From the NCBI RefSeq assembly GCF_963576675.1, contig NC_088916.1:14980501-15044500 (forward strand): a stretch of DNA of 64,000 nucleotides. Reading direction: 5' to 3'. Positions 1 to 9,744 of this stretch are shown here, one piece after another. Source of the DNA: Euphorbia lathyris. Its lineage: Eukaryota > Streptophyta > Magnoliopsida > Malpighiales > Euphorbiaceae. Made by a program: the position numbers and the translations under genes. The stretch's first letter is position 1, and each line of letters begins with the position of its first letter. The notes beneath the pieces were generated by a model. It had not been told where the DNA came from and made no database searches. It saw nothing but the letters and a program-made list of their open reading frames with translations.

Positions 1-2559
1 TTGCAATTCCAACACCCATGAGAAGGATTACCAGAGATAGCTGAATATTCCGACTGCAATAGGAAAGTATCACTACATAATTGTGACCATATAGACAATC
101 CTGACAAGAATAATAGCTAAATGATAATTTAATGTGTCCTCATGAACCAAAAAACTATGTAATGATTTATGATCTCACAGGAGGATTGATATTAAACATT
201 ATGCAGCCCAGTGCTTACAACAAGCTGGTAAGAGTTAGAAGGTCTGTAAATGAGAAATGAACAGGTCATCAAGTTCCAGTTTTGCCGAACTGGATACAGA
301 GACAAACACTGAACTGAATACATGTCTACAAATGGACTAGCTCAAAATAACATTCAATAATGAAAACATGGTTGAAACAGTTAACTGAATAAGGATGTGG
401 AACAAAATCTTTTAATATTGTCATCCATTGAAATCACAAATGGGGGAAAAGAAGTCGGTAAGGCCCACCCTTCAGGCATTGTTGCCCCTTTCTCATTTAT
501 TCTCTATTTGTGCTCTAGTATTAGTAATGGGCGGCCCGGTCGCACTACGCGTCCAGGGAGGGGTCCCACCACAAGGGTGTACTGGGGGCAAGCCTTCCCC
601 TGCCAATTTATTTTGGCAAGAGGCCGCTCCTAAGACTCGAACCCGTGACCTCTTGGTCACACGACAACAACGTTTACCGTTGCGCCAAGGCTCGCCCTCC
701 CTAGTATTAGTAATCTCTATTAAAAAACTAAGCAAACTCCAAATAGTCAAAGCCTGAGGATATGACTTCACCCAATAAGTTTACACCATTCATATACCTT
801 AAGATAACATGATAATGCCAAGCAAGCACTGCCACAGGATTAAGACAAACCTGAATTGCTTCCTGAAGAAAAGTGTCTCCAAGAGAACAGTACATGGGAT
901 TATCGCCAATTTTGTCATCTAAGAAATGAGAAGAGAAACACATCTCAGAATGTGATAGTCCTAAAATATTTAAAGAAGAATATAAACAGGCAATGCTTGA
1001 TATTGACATAATATTGAGAAAAGGAAGGATGTTGGTGGACCGTTGACAGTCAAACTGGACAATTTCGTGAATTATAATTATGTTGGACAGACACTCCTCT
1101 TTAGTAGCGTTTCTGGGTTTCGTGTCCATGTCCGTGTCCATGTCTGTTTCGTGTCTCTATCCGTTTTCATTTGAAGGCTATTTTATGAAGGTTGTGTTTT
1201 AGAAATAACGTTTCCGGATCTGTTTCCGTGTCCATGCAACATAGATCATAAGAGATTGCAGAATCCAAATAAAGTCACTTCATTTTATAGTTGATTACTA
1301 CAGCATGATTGGGAAAAATGGAAAATGGATATAGCAACCATGATCCATTTATACCACAGCAATTATTTTACAGTCACAAACAGAAAAGCAACTATTTTCC
1401 CGTGTTAAAAAGGCATTAACAACACCCTTCAATTCTATTGCATCATGATGTTGTTATGACAGAACCTCAATAAAAAAAAGGAAAAAGTGATAATGACATT
1501 ATCCTGGTTGAGAAAATTTTGGATCACATGTATGGAGGAAAAAATAATTACCTGATAGAAACCAACAGAATTGAAACCCAAACTAAGATTCAAAAGCCCA
1601 ATGGATATCCCATTTAGTACTCCAAATCCCATTACAGCTCTTGCATCAAAAGGCTTGTGCTCAAACAATTTCATCCATAATGCTACATGAAGAGAACAAA
1701 ATGTGACCAGAAGATGCCAGCTTGTCAATGTTGTGGCTGCGTCAAATAGAACACCAAAAAATCAGTAAAAAAAAAATCTGATATAGGAAATGTGAAATAC
1801 ACGAGTTAAGAAATAAATTATCAATGACAGTATCAGGTTTGTAGCCATTTATACAGAGGCAAATGCGTATTCCTTCTTCAATGACCAGAAGTTAGTTCAA
1901 CAGAGAGCGAATTAAAATACAACTTGCAACCCATTTCATCCTACAATTTTCACCTCCTAGACTTCAAATTGGATCCATTCCAACCTACCACTGTGAGCAA
2001 CATCAATGGTTATACTAGTTGTTTTTCTTCAAGTGAATATCTGACAAATTAACAACAAAATTAAGCTTGATTTACAATAAACATCTCCTAGTAATATGTT
2101 CAATTCTTCAAAAGCTCACACATCCATTTTTAGCATTGACCAAAGTCTCAAGGGAATATTTAATGCACGAAATGAATAGGCATAGAAACATTACGAAGCC
2201 CTAACGGCAGGCAGCTATGATTTGCAGAGAAAAATTCTCGTTAGATCTAAACGAGAATAAACGCAAAAAGGAAATAAAACAGACAGTGAAACATTAAACC
2301 AGAATCACAAATAACTGATCTAACTTAATTTACTTGAAATTATTTCACCGAAACAGAAATGAAAAGCACAAAAATCAATCGCATCCAAAGAAATCTAAAA
2401 TAATTTTTAGTACGGAAAATAATTTGAAAATTGCGTACCAAATGTGAAACCGAGTGTGCTAATGAGAGCCTTGTTGCAAATGACAATTGACACCGACGAT
2501 ACAACAGACAAACTCAAAGCCCCAACTGTTCCAAGCTGGAATTTCTGGCTCTCACTCAT
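1..2559 (-). CDS. UXT: UDP-xylose transporter-like (UXT, NST/TPT family), 5' part of gene
   Basis: Golgi/ER-type nucleotide-sugar antiporter of the drug/metabolite transporter superfamily; UXT proteins move UDP-xylose for xylan and other polysaccharide synthesis. Exons on the minus strand: 2559-2439, 1736-1552, 918-851 and 53-1 (continuing out of the window). All junctions are GT-AG and the phases agree: the split codons give FTFATTLTSW and QFSRNIQLS. The protein starts MSESQKFQLGTVGALSLSV, then SSVSIVICNKALI, LFEHKPFDARAV, ISIGLLNLSLGFNS, MTKLAIIPCTVLLETLFF and LSLVILLMGVGIA, which matches the UXT family segment by segment. The start at 2559 fits the short N-terminus usual in this family; an in-frame ATG at 2646 would add 29 charged residues and is less likely. 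The last ~190 residues lie off the left edge. Intron 3 holds a SINE. Which Arabidopsis UXT paralogue is closest cannot be told here. Confidence 0.92.
529..700 (-). mobile_element. Au-like tRNA-derived SINE in UXT intron 3
   Basis: A ~172-bp element on the minus strand with an intact RNA polymerase III promoter: A box TGGCGCAACGG (678-688) and B box GGTTCGAGTCT (633-643). The body resembles the plant Au SINE (GGTCACGGGTTCGAG, GCCTCTTGC, CCCTTGTGGT, ending near GGGCCGCCC). It is flanked by a perfect 14-bp target duplication CTAGTATTAGTAAT (515-528 and 701-714). It lies antisense/sense-neutral in an intron of the transporter gene, well away from the splice sites. The perfect duplication suggests a fairly recent insertion. 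Confidence 0.88.
1085..1175. repeat. Degenerate GTCC/GTGTCC low-complexity tract in UXT intron 2
   Basis: Short near-repeats of TTTCGTGTCCATG and GTCCGTGTCC. A reverse-complement look-alike (GACACGA-rich) occurs in the WNK intron at 60915-61010, so this may be the fringe of an old dispersed element. No boundaries are visible. Confidence 0.4.
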
Positions 2560-2930
2560 CTTTTTTCCTTCCTTATTCTGCCTCTTTCTCTCCCGCTTAC
2601 TTCCTCCTTGATCCGGATCTACCAATCCAAAATTCGAACATTGCACACATCAGAAAAAAGGGGAAAAGGATAGAAATATCAGACAGAATCAGAAATCCAT
2701 ACCTCATTCAGGTCAGGAGGTCCTCTATGAACATTTGATGGTGGTCAAGCAGAAGGAAAAAAGAGAGAGAGATTTGTATCTTGATAAAGATTGAAGAGAA
2801 GACAGAAGAAGAAAGTGAGAGAAAACGAGAGAAAATTTTGTAAATAAAATGATGGAAACATAATCAAGATTTTCGCTGCTTGGTTTGGCAATTTGACTTC
2901 AGGATGGCCCACCGTTTTTTGCGGGATCAA
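2560..2930 (-). promoter_or_regulatory. 5' leader and proximal promoter region of the UXT gene
   Basis: Upstream of the ATG on the minus strand are a purine-rich leader (AGGAGG, GAGAAAGAGG) and, further out, CT-rich sequence around 2760-2840, typical of plant 5' UTRs. A possible leader intron has a GGTATGG donor near 2702 and a TTGGTAG acceptor near 2620. Neither the transcription start nor this intron can be fixed from sequence alone. Confidence 0.4.
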
Positions 2931-3325
2931 TCTGCAATTAATAATACAATTTGGGGTCGAAAAAATAAAACGAATCTATTTTTCATGTTTAAAATTTTAA
3001 CTGCTGATTAAATAAAAATTACATGTTTAACAAATCTCCTAACAAAATAATCACTCATTTTAAAACATTTTGAATAAAAGAGAAAATTAATCAGGGGCAT
3101 TTGAGTTACGAAACCCGGTTTTCATTGTTTCGAATAAGTATTTTTTGTCCGTAACTTAGCAGCTTCTTTTTCCCGTGTTAGCAGGTGCTATCTAGGTACA
3201 AAAATAAACTTGATGAAGACAGTTCTGTGGTTTAAACGTTTGCAAACATATGTTATATGCTTTATGAAATTTAGAGGCAAAGAATATGTGAATAAATTTT
3301 CCCTTCAAATAATATTTGTGATTTA
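2931..3325. other. AT-rich spacer upstream of UXT
   Basis: AT-rich non-coding sequence. I see no open frame, tRNA or clear repeat here. Confidence 0.5.
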
Positions 3326-3605
3326 CTCTCTCCATTTTTAAATAATTGTGATCAAATTTTTTATTTTATATTATTTGTGAGGTTTAGTTTTCAATACAAT
3401 TTTTTTCTATTTTAATCTTATTAATGAGTTTAATATTAATTACATTTTTATCATTTTATCTATCTACACATAAAAAAATAGGATTTTAAATAAAAAAAGA
3501 TATAAGATATTTTAGTCGATCTTCAATAAATTGAATACAAATCTAACTATTTACTTAATATGTATGATTTGATCAAATGTGATAATTATTTTGAAATGAA
3601 GATAG
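3326..3605. mobile_element. Stowaway-type MITE (Tc1/mariner)
   Basis: A 280-bp AT-rich element with terminal inverted repeats: CTCTCTCCATTTTTAAATAA on the left, and CTATCTTCATTTCAAAATAA on the complement of the right end. TA dinucleotides flank it at 3324-3325 and 3606-3607. The termini resemble the Stowaway pattern (CTCCCTCCGT followed by a AAAATAATTG-like stretch). There is no coding capacity. Confidence 0.7.
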
Positions 3606-4255
3606 TAGTTAAATTGCAAAATCAAAACTTGTATTTTAGATAATTTGTAAATTAAGTTTTTTTTTTTGTGAAGCTCTTAGCCTAATGGTTGAGAGCTTAC
3701 CTTTGCCTTGGGATTGTGCGCAATTTAAAAAAAAAACATTTAAGTTTTTTTAATTGTTTCAAATCATTTTTTTAAGGTACATAGTCCTGATAATAATTTT
3801 TTACGAAATATGATTGAGTTTATAACATAACTCCTGTTTGTAAACTTTTAAACTATAAAACTGTATTTATAAGTGTTTTCCAAAAAAAACTGTATTTATG
3901 AATTAACCAAACTTTTCTCTAAAATTAAAGATTAGATTAATAAAAGAAAGTTTTCCATGAAAGTCTGTACAATTACAAGAACCTTCCAAATTGATTTCTT
4001 CACGTTCCTCCACAAAATTTCTCTGGAAACTTAATACATGTCTTCTTTTAAAATATTAATTTCTTGAATATTATAAAAATCTAAACAACAAAACAATGAT
4101 AAATTTATTGAAAACCAAATCTCACAAATATAATAATATAAAATTAAATTAAGGTTTAGTATATGATATATTAACAATTTTTGAAGTAGAAATTACAATT
4201 TATTGTTAAAAATGTTCAATAGCACATGAACATAGTTATAAGAATATAAGTGGGG
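3606..4255. other. AT-rich spacer
   Basis: AT-rich intergenic DNA. A short stretch at 3668-3720 (TAGCCTAATGG and GCCTTGGGATTGTG) resembles tRNA-derived repeat debris but lacks a B box. No gene is seen. Confidence 0.4.
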
Positions 4256-4437
4256 ACAGTTGCGTTCACATTGATCTTGATGATCACGTAAATTTGACCA
4301 TTTACCGTTAAATATAGGCAAATTAAAATCCTAAGGTAGAGATTTAAAATATCATAAGGTTTATATTTAATCCGTTTAGATCTAACGATGGATGACCAAA
4401 TTTACGTGATCATCAATGTCCATATAAACGCAACTGT
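4256..4437. mobile_element. Small inverted-repeat MITE
   Basis: The termini are inverted repeats ACAGTTGCGTT, continuing inward through GATGATCACGTAAATTTG on both arms (about 45 bp each). The flanks AAGTGGGG and AAGTTGGA are only weakly similar, so the target duplication is uncertain. A half copy of the same family appears at about 18340-18445. The superfamily is unassigned. Confidence 0.65.
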
Positions 4438-4465
4438 AAGTTGGAAATGTTTGTTTTAACTTTTT

Positions 4466-4977
4466 GGGCTTAATAGGCACCCAGCCCCCTAAACTTGTAA
4501 CTTTTTTTTCACCTGGCCCCCTCAACTTAGGGGACAACCTCTCAGTCCCCTCAACTCTCCAAAAACATCACATACAGCCCCTTACACCCCTATGTTCGGT
4601 CAAAATATTGACCCATGTAGAAAACGCGCTTGACTGTTGACCACACCATTGCCACATGTCATTTTTTATTAAATTTTTCCATTGAGACCCCTGCTCGGCG
4701 AGCAAGCCCAATTGTGCTCGGTGAGCAACTACCAGAGATGGATTTCGATCAGAATTTTTATGCCAGAATGGAAAATTTTAATAAAAAAAATGACACGTGA
4801 CATTGGTGTGGTCAACAGTCAAGCGCGTTTTCTACAATATTTTGACCGAACATAGGAGTGTAAGAGGTTGTATGTGATGTTTTTGGAGAGTTGAGGGGGT
4901 TGAGAGGTTGTCCCCTAAGTTGATAAGGCCAGGTGAAAAAAAATTACAAATTTAAAGGACTGAGTACCTATTAAACC
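4466..4977. mobile_element. Long-TIR fold-back element (MULE-like, non-autonomous)
   Basis: About 210-bp imperfect inverted arms (left GGCTTAATAGGCACCCAG, right complement GGTTTAATAGGTACTCAG) surround a small core with GCTCGGCGAGC-type palindromes. A perfect 8-bp direct repeat AACTTTTT flanks it (4458-4465 and 4978-4985). Long terminal repeats and this duplication size fit a non-autonomous Mutator-like element; hAT is the alternative. No protein is encoded. Confidence 0.7.
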
Positions 4978-4985
4978 AACTTTTT

Positions 4986-5289
4986 AAGACTGTTTTTACC
5001 TTTTACATATAATTCATTTTGTTACTTTTTGTTTCAACAATTTAACGAAATCATTTACCATTTTTTAATTTTGAATTAATATACAAATTTTCTCATGTGT
5101 TTGTCAATTGAAACAATTTTACCTCTGCATAAACAAAACCCCCAAACCATGGCCTCTATAGTACAAATGCCTTTAACGAACGACTTTGTGGCATAAAAGG
5201 CGACATATATCACACGCCACATTGGATGCACGTCACTAGCCATATCATTAAATAAAACTACATGACAGTCTCAATTATTGATATAAAAA
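4986..5289. other. Short spacer left of MULE copy 1
   Basis: AT-rich sequence without recognisable features, ending in the MULE target duplication TATAAAAA (5282-5289). Confidence 0.5.
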
Positions 5290-5431
5290 GTGGGTTACTA
5301 AACCCAGCCCCATATTCACACTTCCAGCCCCGAAAAAAGACCTAACTGCCCTTTGAACAAAAACTGAAAATTTGAATCCCTCTCAAACTCTCTCAAAGTC
5401 ATTTTCATCCGAATCAAAGACAACACGTTTG

Positions 5432-8400
5432 ATGGAAGACAATTCGTTATCACCGAGAGTAGACGGGAGTGATGCTACGTCCGAATTCGAGGTATTTTTC
5501 CGATTTAACTTCCTTGCATTTCTGTAATGAATTGGAAAAAAAAATCTGGTTCGACACTCGGGCGTGTGAGCATCACGCCCCACCTCATGGTGGGGCGTAT
5601 GAGTATCACGTCCCACCATGTGGTGGGGCGTGATAGCCACACGCCTCACCATGAGGTGGGACGCGATACTCATACGCCCCACCATGTGGTGGGGCGTGAT
5701 GCTCACACGTCCGAGCATATTTGTGGCTGTTTTTTGGGTTTAGACACCGAAACGCTGTAGAAATGTCACGTTTTGGAATGTAATGTTCGTTTTTAATCAT
5801 TTACAGGAGGTTTTGTGGGAAGAATTTGACGGAAACGGCATAGATTACAGCTCGCAGTTTTTTCCCAAACAAACATTTCAAACATATCATGAAGCTGTTA
5901 ACTGGGCAAAACAGACGGCAATTGGGATCGGGTTTGAGTTAACCACAGCGTCGCACAAGACGGGGCGCAAGTCAAAGTGGATATTGGTTAAATGTGCTCG
6001 TGGTGTTAAGAATTATAAAAGAAAAAAGGATGTGGATATGGATGTTATACTACGGAAGAATACAAAAACAAAGTACTGTGGTTGCAAATTCCAGATAAAG
6101 GTTATGGAAATCGGCGAATTGGGCGGTTGGGTGGTGAATGGGATTCCTGGAGATAGAGGACAGCACTGTCATCAATTGGCTGTATATCGTCAGGGCTACA
6201 GACAGATGAGCGGACTAAGCCCGGCTTCCAAAAAACTTGTTCGTGAAATGAGTTCAGCTCAAGCTAAGCCTTGTGCTATTTTTGCTGCAATCAAAGAAAA
6301 ACATCCGGAGGATTGCCCGACACAAAGACATATCTATAACTACAGGGAGAAAATCAGGACTGAGAGCTTTGAGGGTCGGGATGTAATCGGTCAGTTTTAT
6401 CGGCTTGCTATAGATAAGGACTATATACATTGGATGCAAGCGGTGCCGGGCAGCAATGTCGTGACTCACTTATTTATGGCACATCCAACATCGATCACAC
6501 TGTTCTGATCTTATTACTTGTTTGTTGGTATGGATTCAACATATAAAACAAACAAGTATAAGATGCCATTCTTTGAAATCATTGGAATGACGCCTTCAAA
6601 CAAAAACTTCTTGATCGCCTATGCAATCATGAAGGATGAAACCGAGGGTAGTTACATGTGGGTGTTGCAAAAATTGAAGCTTTTGCTCCAACCTGATGTG
6701 CATCCGACAGCCATTGCTACAGACCGGGAGTTAGGACTGATGCGGCCGGTTCATGAGGTATTTCCTCATTCTCATCATTTATTGTGCACATGGCATATTA
6801 ATAAAGATGTGGAGGATAGAGTTGGCAAGTTGAGTGGAATGAAGAAGTTTGGTGAAATTTTTAAGAATTCCAAATGGAAACGTATAATTGAAGCCCCGAC
6901 AGAAGCTGAATATGAGGTGGCAGTGGTAGCCATGAAGAATACTACTGGCAACTGGCCTGGTGTGATTCAGTACGTGGAGACCACGTGGCTAGTGCATAAA
7001 GAGAAGTTTTGTCGATCATGGACGAACAAGGTGTTGCACTTAGGAAACACCACAACCTGTCGAGTGGAGAGTTCACATGCACAGTTGAAACAGTGGTTGA
7101 ATTCATCTACTGGTGCACTTGATACAGTGTGGGCGAAGGTGCACAGGGACATTGAGGCTCAGATCGAGGCGATCAAGTAAGACATTTATTCTGTTATTTG
7201 CTTTAATCTTTTAAAATTTAATACATTAGTTTTGTAATCCTTCATTGTATATAATCAGATACTCACTCGAGGACTCGAGAAGAAGATATGCGGTGAATCA
7301 ATGTGGAGAACCTTTCACGTATCTCGACTTACACGTTTCACATTACTGTTTGGCTGTACTAAATGATGAGCTCAAGCGTATGCATGGATTGAGTATGGAT
7401 GTGGTAAGTGAATGCGGATGCGTGTTGCCCATGACTCATGGCATTCCGTGTGCATGTGAGCTTAAAACATATATTGACACAAATGAATTGGTCCGTGTTG
7501 ACCGCATCCATCCTTTTTGGATATCTCTTGCGTTTGAAGGGTTGAGTGACATACCAGTTACTGCTCCAGTATATGCTGACGGGTCTGAGGATCACCGATT
7601 TTTTCAATCTCTTGTGGAAAAGGTTGAAAAATTAGATCCTTCAATGGTGCGTAGCATATCGATGATGATTCATGATCAGATAAACCCGGAACAAAGTGGC
7701 TTTAAAGGACCTGAGGTCAAAGACACTGTTAGGGGTAGACCAAAGGGAAATTCATCAACAAAACGAAATCCAAGTGCATGGGAGTACAGTCAGTCACCAC
7801 GAGGTCGAGCACGGTCCTCAGGTTCGAGGAGTAGTCGTAGTCGAGGCCGTTCTTCATCCTCATCTGTGCATAATAGCCAGATACCGGGTATATTTTATTT
7901 CATTTATATATATGTTGAAGTTAAAGTAAATATATTTTTATTGATAAATTTCATATATTAATATTTTCAGTCGGATTTGATGCGGATATCGCCAGTTACC
8001 ACCATTTACATCGGGTTCAACGTCTCATCGTACCATTTATTACTGGATTCCATGATGTTGTAGCAGATGGTAACTGTGGATTTCGTGTTTTAGCCGATGC
8101 CATCATTTATAACCAAGAAGAGTGGAAGCTGATGAGAGTGCTCATAGAGAATGAGATGCGGGCAAACCGTGATCTGTATGCGCCAGTGTACGGGAACGGA
8201 TTTGATGCTGCCCTCACACGTATTAAATGGGCAGAAGCGGGTTGTGGTGAGTCCCACTAGATGGTGAGTCCGGATGACTTATTTGCTGCTGCATCTGTAT
8301 TGAACGCAGTAATTTTCCTCTTTACTACAGAACAATTAGGATGTTGCACTATACTGCCGATGCGTTCGGACGATGGAAGACCACCAGAGCGAGAGATTGT

Positions 8401-8566
8401 GATTTGTCATTTGGGGAGTTATCGTCACTACATACGTCTTTATTTACATCATGCGTTTCCAGTGCCTCCCATTGCCACCCAATGGCGATTATTTTGTCAT
8501 CAGAGTGTTCGTCACATGGAGAATCTATACGCTGAAAGGAGAGAGGCTTGGACTAGATTATATTAG
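5432..8566 (+). pseudogene. FAR1-MULE transposase-SWIM-OTU protease gene, two nonsense codons
   Basis: Exons 5432-5491, 5807-7176, 7259-7887 and 7971-8566 join in phase at GT-AG sites to an ~884-residue frame starting MEDNSLSPRV. Domains: zinc-binding N-terminus (residues ~38-150; KCARG, KYCGCKF, QHCHQL); MULE DDE core with D263 (MDSTYKTNKYKMPFFE), D326 (ATDRELGLM) and E441 (RVESSH); SWIM finger ~529-543 (CGCVLPMTHGIPCAC); SR-rich linker (GSRSSRSRGRSSSSS); OTU-type protease with DGNC, Cys722, and a C-terminal HYIRLYLH segment. Breaks: CGA to TGA at 6506-6508 (codon 254) and TGG to TAG at 8258-8260 (codon 783); copy 2 has the sense codon at both. Both are C:G to T:A transitions. Otherwise the frame is intact. 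Transposase function comes from family knowledge; the role of the OTU domain is unknown. Readthrough or a functional product is unlikely. Confidence 0.88.
5555..5718. repeat. 5' GC-rich near-palindrome array (4 units) in intron 1
   Basis: Four ~33-bp units, each a near-palindrome of the type CCCCACCATGTGGTGGGG, joined by GCGTGATAGCCACACG or GCGTATGAGTATCACG linkers. The outermost linkers are themselves inverted (CGTGTGAGCATCACG against CGTGATGCTCACACG), so the whole array can fold on itself. It lies in intron 1 of the transposase gene. It makes spurious open frames full of VGRDTHTPHH on both strands. Confidence 0.9.
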
Positions 8567-8640
8567 TTTTATATGTTGTGATTAATAATATTTATTAATT
8601 AACTTATATTATTTTTTGGTTTTAAGTATAATTCTGTAGT

Positions 8641-8706
8641 TACGGGTTTAACGGACTATTTACGGGTTTAACGGCCTATTTACGGGTTTAACGAACTATT
8701 TACGGG
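8641..8706 (+). repeat. 20-bp tandem repeat before the 3' array
   Basis: Three units plus a partial one of TACGGGTTTAACGGCCTATT, period exactly 20, just upstream of the 3' palindromic array. MULE copy 2 has about 2.5 units at the matching place. Confidence 0.9.
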
Positions 8707-8710
8707 ATAA

Positions 8711-8956
8711 AAAAGCTATTTTTTTTGCCAATCCGACACGCGAGCGTGTGGCCATCACGCCTCACCTCGCGGTCGGACGTGATAGCCTCACGCCTCACCG
8801 CGTGGTCGGACGTGACAGCCACATGCCCGACCTTGCGGTCAGGCGTGAGGCTATCACGTCCTACCACACGGTGAGGCGTGCGGCTATCACGTCCGACCGT
8901 GAGGTGAGGCGTGATGGCCACACGCCCGCGTGTCGGATTGGCAAAAAAAAATAGCA
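8711..8956. repeat. 3' GC-rich near-palindrome array (5 units) with long inverted arms
   Basis: Five ~33-bp units around cores such as CACCGCGTGGTC and GACCTTGCGGTC. They are enclosed by outer arms TGCCAATCCGACACGCG and CGCGTGTCGGATTGGCA, plus flanking A and T runs. The whole ~245 bp is therefore one large nested hairpin near the right MULE terminus, echoing the 5' array. Confidence 0.9.
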
Positions 8957-9052
8957 ATTCCCCTCCCAAAACCCATGAAAGGGCATTTTCGTCCTTTCAC
9001 GGGGCTATGGGTGGGAAAATGGGGCTGGGTTTAACAACACCCTATAAAAAAA

Positions 9053-9735
9053 GGCTTAATGCTTCTCCAGCCCTTTTAACTTGTCCAAATTGGTCATTTT
9101 ACCCATTCAACTTATCGAATGTTCTATTTACCTCCTTAACTCCATAAAAATGGTATTTCTCACCCTCTTAACTTGTCCAAATTTGTCATTTTACCCTTTC
9201 TCAACTCATCGAATATCCTATTTACCCCATTAACTCCATAAAAGTAGTATTTCTCACCACTTATGATCATATTTACCTTCTTAATTCCATAAAAATTGTA
9301 TTTTTTATCCCTTTATAGTAGTAAAAAAAGTTGAAAAGAGAAATAACGAATAAAAAATACAAATAACAACAACATTAATATAAACAAGTTAAATACATTA
9401 TATGTAGGGATAATGTACCCAAATAGGCCTATGATTTTTGGGGAAGTATCAATTTAGGTTCCACTTACAAAATAGCATAAATATGGTTTAACGTTTAAAT
9501 TTTTTTATCAATTTAGGCTTCGATAACGGATTGTAAGGGGGTGAAAAATACTACTTTTATGGAGTTAAGGGGGTAAATAGAACATTCTATGAGTTGGGCG
9601 GATAAATGGATAAGTTGAGGGGGTGAGAAATACCACTTTTATGGAGTTAATGGGGGGTAAATAGGACATTCGATGAGTTGAGGGGGTAAAATGACCAATT
9701 TGGACAAGTTAAGGGGACTGGGGAAGCATTAGGCC
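9053..9735. mobile_element. Fold-back element abutting MULE copy 1
   Basis: Inverted arms of ~220 bp or more (left GGCTTAATGCTTCTCCAG, right complement GGCCTAATGCTTCCCCAG). Each arm repeats a CCTTAACTCCATAAAA / GTATTTCTCACC module two or three times. The flanks ATAAAAAAA and TTAAAAAAT match 7 of 9. Its left end touches the A-rich target of the MULE. Non-coding. Confidence 0.65.
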
Positions 9736-9744
9736 TTAAAAAAT

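Larger units (their letters stand above)
5290..9042 (+). mobile_element. MULE copy 1 with FAR1-MULE-SWIM-OTU gene
   Basis: A complete Mutator-like element, 3.75 kb. Terminal inverted repeats of roughly 40-70 bp are imperfect (left starts GTGGGTTACTAAACCCAGCC, right complement GGGTGTTGTTAAACCCAGCC) and continue through CCAGCCCC and TGCCCTTT blocks. A perfect 8-bp target duplication TATAAAAA lies at 5282-5289 and 9043-9050. Inside, in order: first exon, palindromic array within intron 1, three further exons, a 20-bp tandem repeat, a second palindromic array and the right terminus. A closely related second copy lies at 19489-23229. The encoded gene has two nonsense codons, so this copy looks non-autonomous now. 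Confidence 0.9.

Noticed and set aside
633..688. A functional tRNA gene
   Set aside because: Only A and B box similarity is present; no cloverleaf fold, and the element has SINE structure and target duplication.
428..771. Open frames over the SINE
   Set aside because: The sequence is a tRNA-derived SINE; its GC-rich body leaves frames open by chance.
2487..2738. Plus-strand open frame over UXT exon 1
   Set aside because: It is the shadow of the minus-strand coding exon and leader.
3668..3720. Possible tRNA or SINE fragment
   Set aside because: Has an A-box-like stretch but no B box or boundaries.
5555..5718. CRISPR-like repeat array
   Set aside because: Units are contiguous variable palindromes without unique spacers, in plant nuclear DNA.
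5527..5800. Open frames on both strands rich in VGRDTHTPHH repeats
   Set aside because: They are by-products of the palindromic DNA array: all frames look alike and it lies in an intron.
8700..8969. Repetitive open frames in the 3' array
   Set aside because: Same reason: the repeat has no stop codons, but there is no gene context or domain.
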